A stretch of 64,000 nucleotides of DNA, from contig CAZKNR010000128.1 of the NCBI GenBank assembly GCA_964553925.1, positions 1-64,000 on the forward strand, written 5' to 3'. Positions 58,378 through 64,000 of this stretch are shown here, in pieces. Below the pieces are notes generated by a model. It was not told where the DNA came from. It did not search any database and was given only the letters and a program-made list of their open reading frames with translations. The translations under genes and the position numbers were made by a program. The DNA is from DAISKN01 sp964553925. Its GTDB lineage: Bacteria; Acidobacteriota; Vicinamibacteria; Marinacidobacterales; SMYC01. How positions within the stretch are numbered: the first letter of the stretch is position 1; each line of letters begins with the position of its first letter.

Positions 58378-60258
58378 CTAGGGCTCCCGGATCTCCACCA
58401 GGCGGTTGGTCTCGATCGGCCCCGTAAGTTTCTGTTCCTTGCCCGAGGGCCATAGCACGTCGATGCTTTCGACCGCTCCCGCGTCACCGAGTCCGAAGTA
58501 GAGCGGGAGATCGCTCTGGGAGAGATACCCGGACTTGCCATCATTCACCCGGGTATAGCTGGCGCCGGAGGCGCTGACCACCACTCGCGCGCCGATAGCG
58601 GAGCGGTTCGAGACCCGGCCCACGAGCTTCACCTTCAGGAACCGGATGGCTTTTCTCTCACTCAGGTCGCTCATCAGAACCATGGGGCCGTCGTTGAACT
58701 CGTTGGTCACGACGTCGAGGTCTCCGTCGTCGTCAAGATCGAAGATCGCCGACGACCGGCTCGCGAGGGAGCCCCAGACTTCGACCTTGCCCGTCAGACC
58801 GTTGGCTTTGACCAGGGGGTGCTCCTTGTTCTCTCCCGACGCATCCAGGAGAAAAGCCAGGCCCGCGGTGCGCCCTCCCCTCCTTGGCTCGACGCCCAGG
58901 ATGAACTCGCTGTCGCGGAACTTCGCTCCGCGGTCGTTCAGCAACAGGGTGTTGATGCCGTAGCGAAAGGGAAAGTTCATCCCCGACGTGATGAAGACGT
59001 CCTCGAAGCCATCGGCGTTCAAGTCGCCGACACTGAAGCCCCACGGCCACCAGTTCTCGACGCCGAGAGCGTCCGATATCTCGGTCAGCTTTCCCCCTCC
59101 ATCGTTGCGGTAGAACGCGTTTCCGTAAATGGCGTTGCCCCCGCTTCGGAGGAACCGCTCATCCCAGGGCATCCTCGATTTGAGCTTCTCGCGCTCAGGA
59201 CCCACCTCTTCGCTCATATCGGAGTGCATGTCGGTGACCATCACGTCCATGTCGCCATCGTTGTCGAAATCGAAAGCACCGATACCCATGGAGCCCCATG
59301 GGGTCCTGGGGAACATCGCCCGGGTCTTTCTCGAGAAGCGCGTCCCCCCCGCGTTCTCGTAATACTGATCGTGTCCCTGCATGTTCAAGACGTAGAGGTC
59401 GGGAAAGCCGTCTTGGTTCAGGTCCATGGGGCTCGCGTCTCCGGTCCAGGCGTCGTCTACGAGCCCCGCTTCCTCCGTGACGTCTTGGAAACGGCGACCG
59501 CCGAGGTTCCGATAAAGGATGCTGCGCTCGGTGCGCTCCGGCTTCAGGTGACCCCCGAAGGCGTCGAGCACCCCGACGTAGTAGCCGCCGGGGCCCAATT
59601 GGTCCGTGGTATAGACACCGACGTTGCAGAGGTAGAGATCGAGGAGACCGTCGCGGTCGTAATCGAAGAACACCGAGGCCGAAGAGTGGCCGGAGTAATC
59701 GCTTCCCGAGGCTTTGGAGATATCGCGAAACCGGCCGGTTCCGTCGTTCTCGAAGAGGGCGTTTCCGTATCGGACCGTGGTCACGTAGAGATCAGGATCG
59801 CCGTCGTTGTCGACGTCGCCGAACGAAGCCGCGACCGGGATGCGGCCGGGGAGAGCCACGCCCGCCCGTTCAGTGACGTCCTCGAATCGTCCTTGACCGA
59901 GGTTGCGCCAGAGAGCGTTCGGCCCCGTCTGGTTGGTGAAGTAGAGGTCGAGCTTTCCGTCCGAATCCACGTCGGCGACGGCGATTCCGTTTCCGTGGTC
60001 GTAGTGGACGGCCTTGTGATGGACCCCCGAGTCTTCCGTCATCTGGTTCCGGAAGGTGATCCCGCTTTCCTCGACGAGGTCGCGGAACCGGAAGTCGTGA
60101 AACACTCCGATCTCTCCTGCGGATTTGAGTTGCTCTTCCCTCCTGCTTTCGAGCCAGGGCGGCTGGTCGACGCCCTCGGGGAAATAGATTCGTTTCGTCT
60201 CCGGTGTCTGCACGGCGCTCCAAAGGATCGCTCCCATGGCGAAGGCTCTCAGATGCAT
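58378..60258 (-). CDS. CRTAC1-family protein with FG-GAP/VCBS repeats and ASPIC/UnbV domain
   Basis: The 626-residue exported protein starts MHLRAFAMGAILWSAVQT. It has several FG-GAP/VCBS Ca-binding repeats with D-x-D-x-D-G-x-x-D cores (ADVDSDGKLDLYFTN, GDVDNDGDPDLYVT, FDFDNDGDMDVMVTD), probably a seven-bladed propeller. It ends with an ASPIC/UnbV domain (IGARVVVSASG, then DVLWPSGKEQKL). Such proteins are secreted or surface-bound; function is mostly unknown. The start is ATG 60258, with AAGGAGG 5 bases before it; that Shine-Dalgarno spans the stop of the upstream phosphatase-fold/TPR gene, so the two are translated together. Confidence 0.88.
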   Translation of the reverse strand: MHLRAFAMGAILWSAVQTPETKRIYFPEGVDQPPWLESRREEQLKSAGEIGVFHDFRFRDLVEESGITFRNQMTEDSGVHHKAVHYDHGNGIAVADVDSDGKLDLYFTNQTGPNALWRNLGQGRFEDVTERAGVALPGRIPVAASFGDVDNDGDPDLYVTTVRYGNALFENDGTGRFRDISKASGSDYSGHSSASVFFDYDRDGLLDLYLCNVGVYTTDQLGPGGYYVGVLDAFGGHLKPERTERSILYRNLGGRRFQDVTEEAGLVDDAWTGDASPMDLNQDGFPDLYVLNMQGHDQYYENAGGTRFSRKTRAMFPRTPWGSMGIGAFDFDNDGDMDVMVTDMHSDMSEEVGPEREKLKSRMPWDERFLRSGGNAIYGNAFYRNDGGGKLTEISDALGVENWWPWGFSVGDLNADGFEDVFITSGMNFPFRYGINTLLLNDRGAKFRDSEFILGVEPRRGGRTAGLAFLLDASGENKEHPLVKANGLTGKVEVWGSLASRSSAIFDLDDDGDLDVVTNEFNDGPMVLMSDLSERKAIRFLKVKLVGRVSNRSAIGARVVVSASGASYTRVNDGKSGYLSQSDLPLYFGLGDAGAVESIDVLWPSGKEQKLTGPIETNRLVEIREP

Positions 60259-60269
60259 TTGGTCCTCCT

Positions 60270-62435
60270 TCATTCGCCGAAAGCCTGCAGCATGGCTCGG
60301 GCCTTTTCGATGTCGGCCCGGTATCGCTGAGGCGGAGCTTCTCGGGCGAATCGCTCGAGGTAGGGAACCGCTTCCCGGGGAGAGGCGTCCGCGAGAGCCA
60401 GGGCCAGGTTGAAGAGCGCGTCGAACTGCCCGGGATCGCTCTCGACGGCGCGGCGCCAGAACTCGATGGCCTTCGGCATCTCCCCGCGCCGGGCGTGGGC
60501 GAATCCGAGACCGTTCAGCGCTGTCGCGGCGGCAGGGTCGATTTCGAGCGCCCGATTCAGATGGCCGACCGCTTCCTCGATCTTCCCTTGAGACAATGCG
60601 AGAGAGCCGAGATTGTTGTAGGCGGACGCCGAGCTTGGGTCGAGCTCCAGGACGCGTTCGAGCTCGTTGCGGGCATCGGCGAAACGACCGAGACGCCCAT
60701 AGGCGATTCCGAGGTAGTTGTGCCCCTCGGCATAGTCAGGCTCGCGTTGGACCAGAGCCTCCAGGAGGCCCACCGCTTTTTCGAGCTCGCCGACGTCGAG
60801 GAGATAGGCGCCCAGCAGCCCGAGGAGTGCTGTATCCGAGAGGCCGCTCCGAACCGCGCCCTCGAGAATCGCCACCGCCTCTGCGATCCGGCCAGTTTGG
60901 TGCAGAGCGTAGGCGAGGCTCTGGTGAGCTTCGGAAGAGCGCGGCTGTCTTCCGACGATACCCTCGAAGATCGCGATCGCCTCCTCGGTCTGTCCTTCGC
61001 CGAAAAGCTCGCTGGCCTCGTTGTAGGCGTTGCTGATGTCGATGAGCCTCTTGGGGTCGTCGGCCTCGGTGTACTCACCCTTCCTGTTCTGGACGGGGGC
61101 CGTCAGATATCCCAGGGCGCGGAGCTTCGTAAGCGTCTCTCGATCGGGAGGCGCAACCGAAACCACCTCGCTTCCGGCCGAGATCCCGTCGAGAGTTTCC
61201 GAAAGCCGGCGGACGAGCCCCGTCTTCTGGTGATAGAGGTTCTCCTTCTCGTTCGGGTCCGAACCGAGGTCGTAGAGCTCCGGTGTGGGGAGGCGGATGA
61301 GCTTTTGGCCGTCCTCAACGACACCGGTGAGAGGCGCCCAGTCCTGGGTCAGGTGGGGGTTGAGCGCTTCGAAGTAGGAGGCCGGCGCTTCGTATCGAAT
61401 CTCTCCCGTCAGGTAGGGCCGGAGACTCTGTCCCACGATGCGCTCCGGAGCTGGAACCGAAAGCAGGTCGAGGAGAGTGGGCAACACGTCGATATGCCGC
61501 ACTGCCTCGGAGAAGACCTGCGGTCGAAGTCCTTTGGCCCAGAGGATCCAGGGAACCCGGAGGGTCGATTCGTAGGCGAACGTCCCATGGGTCCTCTCGC
61601 CGTGCTCGCCCAGGGATTCGCCGTGATCTCCGACGACGACGAGGACGGTTCCATCGAGACGACCCGAAGCCGATAGGCGCTCGAGGAACGTTCCCAGAGT
61701 GGTGTCGACAAAGGCGACCTCCGCGCCGTAGAGATCGTTCGGGAACTTTCGCGCGAGCTCGGGAGGCGGGCGGTACGGGGCATGGGCGTCGTACAGATGC
61801 ATCCAGGCGAACCATGGCGCTCGGGCTTCTCCAATCCATCGCTCCGCCGAGGAGACGACCGCGTCGGCGGGGCGCTCCAGCTGGGCGAAGCTGAGGAAAC
61901 CCCGCTTCTCACCATAGTAGTCGTCATAGACGTCGAACCCCCGGTTCAACCCGAAGCGGGCGTCGAGGACGTATGCGCCAACGAATGCACCGGTCTGGTA
62001 CCCCGCGTCTTGCAGCGTCGTCGCGAGCGTCGGAAGGGACTCGCTCACCCGAAACGTGCCGTTGTCGTGGACTCCGTGCTCGGTGGGATAGAGCGACGTA
62101 AAGAGGGAAGTGTGCGCGGGAAGAGTCAGCGGCGCGTGGGCGAGGACGCGTTCGAAGCGAACGCCCTCGCTCGCCAGCCGGTCCAAATGCGGAGTGAGAC
62201 CCGCCTTCGACCCGTAGCTCCCGAGCCGGTCGGGCCTCAGCGTGTCGATGGTGACGAAAAGCAGGTTCCGCCCCTCGAAGGCGCCGTGCGCCACCGACTG
62301 GCGCGGCGGCGAGAGCCAGAGCCCAACCGCCGCGACCACGGCGGCAACCGCGAGACCCGCGAGCGCGAGTCCGGTTCTCGAAGAGAGCCGCACGGAGGGA
62401 CTCGTTTTCTCGGATCGATTGCCTCGCCGGCTCAT
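60270..62435 (-). CDS. Alkaline phosphatase/sulfatase-fold protein fused to TPRs (2)
   Basis: The 721-residue protein has one TM anchor (about 23-41), a sulfatase-fold domain (about 55-410) and six to seven TPRs (about 460-710). Metal-site motifs are FVTIDTLRPDRLGSYG (Asp64) and VGDHGESLGEHG. The nucleophile loop is LTLPAHTSLFTSLYP, with Thr104 where sulfatases have Cys/Ser and His in place of Arg, as in the paralogue at 48722-50980. A LYDLGSDPNEKENL segment is typical of this fold. Start ATG 62435; a TATACT lies 12 bases upstream. It is co-translated with the ASPIC/UnbV gene. Confidence 0.85.
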   Translation of the reverse strand: MSRRGNRSEKTSPSVRLSSRTGLALAGLAVAAVVAAVGLWLSPPRQSVAHGAFEGRNLLFVTIDTLRPDRLGSYGSKAGLTPHLDRLASEGVRFERVLAHAPLTLPAHTSLFTSLYPTEHGVHDNGTFRVSESLPTLATTLQDAGYQTGAFVGAYVLDARFGLNRGFDVYDDYYGEKRGFLSFAQLERPADAVVSSAERWIGEARAPWFAWMHLYDAHAPYRPPPELARKFPNDLYGAEVAFVDTTLGTFLERLSASGRLDGTVLVVVGDHGESLGEHGERTHGTFAYESTLRVPWILWAKGLRPQVFSEAVRHIDVLPTLLDLLSVPAPERIVGQSLRPYLTGEIRYEAPASYFEALNPHLTQDWAPLTGVVEDGQKLIRLPTPELYDLGSDPNEKENLYHQKTGLVRRLSETLDGISAGSEVVSVAPPDRETLTKLRALGYLTAPVQNRKGEYTEADDPKRLIDISNAYNEASELFGEGQTEEAIAIFEGIVGRQPRSSEAHQSLAYALHQTGRIAEAVAILEGAVRSGLSDTALLGLLGAYLLDVGELEKAVGLLEALVQREPDYAEGHNYLGIAYGRLGRFADARNELERVLELDPSSASAYNNLGSLALSQGKIEEAVGHLNRALEIDPAAATALNGLGFAHARRGEMPKAIEFWRRAVESDPGQFDALFNLALALADASPREAVPYLERFAREAPPQRYRADIEKARAMLQAFGE

Positions 62436-62559
62436 CTCTCGCGCACGAGTATAGTATCGGCTGTGGTTCTGTGCCGAACCGTCGTCCTGACGGGTCTCTC
62501 CGCCCCGCGCGTCGGTACTTTCCGAGCCGAAGCGCCTCCAGAACGAGGGTGACTTTGAG
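62436..62559. repeat. Flank duplication, copy A
   Basis: This stretch aligns base by base with 63826-63953 in the same orientation, at roughly three quarters identity. Anchors are CTCTCGCGCA, GAGTATAGTAT, TGTGCCGAACC, GAAGCG-CTCCAGA and GGTGACT. It holds the divergent -10 boxes and the start of a TPR gene, whose copy here is frameshifted. Confidence 0.75.
62448..62456. promoter_or_regulatory. Overlapping divergent -10 boxes upstream of phosphatase-fold TPR 2
   Basis: AGTATAGTA gives TATACT on the minus strand, 12 bases before ATG 62435, and TATAGT on the plus strand facing the decayed TPR gene. The same arrangement is repeated at 63838-63845. Confidence 0.45.
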
Positions 62560-62571
62560 ACACGCTCATGA
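62463..62571 (+). pseudogene. Frameshifted 5' fragment of a TPR gene
   Basis: GTG 62463 reads VVLCRTVVLTGL, matching VLLCRTLVLMAL of the intact gene at 63854. After a one-base frame change it continues SEPKRLQNEGDFET, matching SEAKRLQSEGDYPQ, and then meets TGA at 62569. The rest of the gene is absent. It is a decayed duplicate left on the near side of the toxin-antitoxin insertion. Confidence 0.7.
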
Positions 62572-62731
62572 CCCGCGCCAGACCCCCCGCCGTTTCGTGA
62601 ACGCGGCCGCACAGGCTCGTCTTCATAATCTCGAAACCGCCGTACGTACCGACTCGGATCCCCGCGAGGCCTACAACGACATACCTGGCCAAGATCCCCA
62701 ACTCAGGTAAGCACCCCCAATCCGGAGGAGG

Positions 62732-62760
62732 TTGACATTTGGTTGCAGGGGAAGCTAAAG
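62732..62760 (+). promoter_or_regulatory. Promoter of the Xre-RES module
   Basis: A perfect -35 TTGACA (62732-62737) is 17 bases from the weak -10 CTAAAG (62755-62760). The leader to the antitoxin ATG would be about 24 bases and contains GGAGG. Confidence 0.45.
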
Positions 62761-62790
62761 TCGGAGCAGAACCCTCGAGGAGGAATCTCG

Positions 62791-63240
62791 ATGAGAACGA
62801 TCGCCGAGCTCGTTCGGCTGGACCCGATTGAGGCTGCCGAGAAAGTCCTCGAAGCCCATCGAGAGCGGACGGAGTGGCTCGACGAGTTCGCCGAAGCCCT
62901 CGATCGGCGGCGTTCCGGACGGACGCTCCACCGCATACTAGCCGTGTGGGGTCTGAACCAATCGGAAGCGGCGGGTCTATTCGGCGTGGCGCGCCAGGCC
63001 GTCAGCAAGTGGCTGGATCGAGGCGTTCCCGCGGAGCGAGCCGAAGCCATCGCGGAGCTGGCCGCCGCTACGGACCTCTTGGTCCGGCACGTCAAGCGCG
63101 ACCGGATCCCGGCTGTCGTGCGCAGGCCCGCTGCGGCTCTCGGTGGGAAGTCCCTCGTCGAGCTCGTCTCCGCCTCCCGTCCCCATGACGTGCTCGAGGC
63201 CTGCCGGTCGATGTTCGACTTCGAACGAGCGCAAGCCTAG
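62791..63240 (+). CDS. Xre/MbcA/ParS-family antitoxin
   Basis: The 149-residue protein starts at ATG 62791, with GAGGAGG about 8 bases upstream; the frame extends 16 codons earlier without support. A HTH lies at about 60-85 (LNQSEAAGLFGVARQAVSKWLDRGVP). The C-terminal segment KSLVELVSASRPHDVLEACRSMFDFERAQA in outline corresponds to the toxin-binding part of MbcA/ParS-like antitoxins. It is followed after 26 bases by a RES-domain toxin, the expected partner, and should autorepress the operon. Confidence 0.82.
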   Translation: MRTIAELVRLDPIEAAEKVLEAHRERTEWLDEFAEALDRRRSGRTLHRILAVWGLNQSEAAGLFGVARQAVSKWLDRGVPAERAEAIAELAAATDLLVRHVKRDRIPAVVRRPAAALGGKSLVELVSASRPHDVLEACRSMFDFERAQA

Positions 63241-63266
63241 ATTCAGCTGCCAAGATTCCCCGAAAC

Positions 63267-63812
63267 GTGCGGACGGAGACGCTACCCCATCGACACGAGT
63301 GGTGGCGCATCGCGAACCCTGCGTGGGATAACCCGCTCGACCCCAGCTATGCGCAGGCGCGTGGCGGTCGCTGGAACCCACCCGGCAGCTTCCCGACACT
63401 CTACTTCAACCAAGACATCGTGACCGCTCGCCTCAATCTCCGAACGTTCATTGCAGGGTGGCCCTACGAACCGGAAGATCTCCGAGACGAGACCGGCCCC
63501 CTGCTCGTCGGCGCATACCTACCCCGAAACCAGCGAGTTGTTGACGTGCACTCACGAGAGGGCGTTGCCGCCGTGAACCTTCCCGCGTCCTACCCTCTGA
63601 ACGCCACTGAGGGGCGGGGCGAGCTCGTGCCTCATTCCAAGTGTCAGCCCATCGGTCAGCAGGCGAAGGAACGCGGACTTCGGGGCGTTCGCTGCCGCTC
63701 GTCCCGGGTACGGGATGGCGCCGGTCGAGAGCTGGCATGGTTTCCGGCGACGGCGAGGAGTCGGGCACGGCAAAGAACCGCGCTTCGTTTCGAACGATGG
63801 TTCTGGGGCTAA
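63267..63812 (+). CDS. RES-domain toxin (NAD+-degrading, MbcT-like)
   Basis: The 181-residue protein has the RES fold pattern: an early arginine (HEWWRIANPAW), GGRWNPPGSFPTLYF, and a late serine in GVRCRSSR followed by ELAWFP. RES toxins destroy NAD+ by phosphorolysis or hydrolysis. The central glutamate of the R-E-S triad is not at its usual place (TARLNL where many have TA-x-x-E), which may mark a subfamily with a shifted residue. GTG 63267 is the only suitable start, and no clear Shine-Dalgarno is visible. Paired with the upstream antitoxin. Confidence 0.78.
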   Translation: MRTETLPHRHEWWRIANPAWDNPLDPSYAQARGGRWNPPGSFPTLYFNQDIVTARLNLRTFIAGWPYEPEDLRDETGPLLVGAYLPRNQRVVDVHSREGVAAVNLPASYPLNATEGRGELVPHSKCQPIGQQAKERGLRGVRCRSSRVRDGAGRELAWFPATARSRARQRTALRFERWFWG

Positions 63813-63825
63813 CAGGTGAGAGAGC

Positions 63826-63953
63826 CTCTCGCGCATGAGTATAGTATTGACTCGTGCTCTTGTGCCGAACCCTCGTTTTGATGGCACTGTTCCGCCTCGC
63901 GCAGTCCGAGCTCTCCGAGGCGAAGCGACTCCAGAGCGAAGGTGACTATCCGC
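63826..63953. repeat. Flank duplication, copy B
   Basis: Direct, diverged copy of 62436-62559. It contains the same divergent -10 pair (63838-63845) and the intact start of the TPR gene. It begins 14 bases after the RES toxin stop. Confidence 0.75.
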
Positions 63954-64000
63954 AGGCGATCGCTCTTTTGGAGAGCTACCTCCGGGAGGAGCCTGATGAC
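63854..64000 (+). CDS. Exported TPR protein, 3' partial
   Basis: From GTG 63854 the frame reads VLLCRTLVLMALFRLAQSE, a short signal-like segment, then AKRLQSEGDYPQAIALLESYLREEPDD, the first TPR, and runs off the window. ATG 63881 is the alternative start and would lose the hydrophobic stretch. TATAGT (63840-63845) is 8 bases before the GTG, so the mRNA is probably leaderless. It was probably the original divergent neighbour of the phosphatase-fold/TPR gene before the toxin-antitoxin module came between. Confidence 0.7.
   Translation, partial: MLLCRTLVLMALFRLAQSELSEAKRLQSEGDYPQAIALLESYLREEPDD

Noticed and set aside
58378..58380. TAG of the ASPIC/UnbV gene as a recoded (pyrrolysine-type) codon
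   Set aside because: The protein is already complete at the family's usual end, and nothing in the window suggests amber recoding.

Overview
The window is chromosomal DNA from a GC-rich, diderm, menaquinone-using bacterium, most likely a member of the Acidobacteriota. This rests on gene content: LptD (an LPS-bearing outer membrane), the futalosine route to menaquinone, carboxypeptidase-regulatory/TonB (Oar-like) receptors, a GWxTD-domain protein, phosphatase/sulfatase-fold proteins fused to TPRs, a CRTAC1/ASPIC-UnbV protein and a multihaem cytochrome with a HEAT/TPR tail. No marker gene fixes the class, so the placement is inference. I saw no rRNA, tRNA, insertion sequence, phage gene or CRISPR array.

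The first two thirds (about 0.4-43 kb) are mostly compact housekeeping operons with ATGA, TGATG or TTGA overlaps. They are: yebC-ruvC-ruvA-(membrane MutS-like)-ruvB; HTH-ParB-like-DUF485-acetate symporter; an orphan substrate-binding lipoprotein; a histone H1-like gene; a menaquinone operon (prenyltransferase, ubiX, mqnE, mqnA, mqnC); gpsA; tilS-HPRT-like-ftsH-folP-cdaA-cdaR-glmM-pdxJ-like-lepB-DUF4845; divIVA and yggS; dinG with a pterin synthase; glyA; grpE; and an envelope-sugar operon, lptD-rmlD-gmd-rmd-glycosyltransferase.

The most exciting locus is at 39.9-43.1 kb. A radical SAM gene appears to stop at a TGA, but the frame continues as Cys-Sec-Ala-Glu-Pro and 13 codons lie between the TGA and a TAG. 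A bacterial-type SECIS hairpin sits at the right distance after the TGA. I read it as a selenoprotein of the CUAEP-tail radical SAM group, with an Nfu/NifU iron-sulfur scaffold and an ATP-grasp enzyme next to it.

The last third (43.4-64 kb) is accessory. Two paralogous TonB receptors in opposite orientation, each preceded by a sigma-54 (-24/-12) promoter, flank a GWxTD-TPR gene and a phosphatase-fold/TPR gene. After them come a decayed TPR pseudogene, a deiminase-family protein, an octahaem cytochrome, an ASPIC/UnbV protein, a second phosphatase-fold/TPR gene, and an Xre-RES toxin-antitoxin pair bracketed by a diverged 125-bp duplication. Further toxin-antitoxin remnants are scattered through this part.

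Several enzymes keep their fold but lack hallmark catalytic residues (PdxJ-like, HPRT-like), and the pterin synthase has the folate-type PTPS-III motif. Two copies of a 110-bp G-rich palindromic repeat lie 8.5 kb apart in opposite orientation. Several genes have a -10 box 6-12 bases before the start codon, suggesting leaderless or nearly leaderless mRNAs, often in divergent pairs with overlapping -10 boxes.
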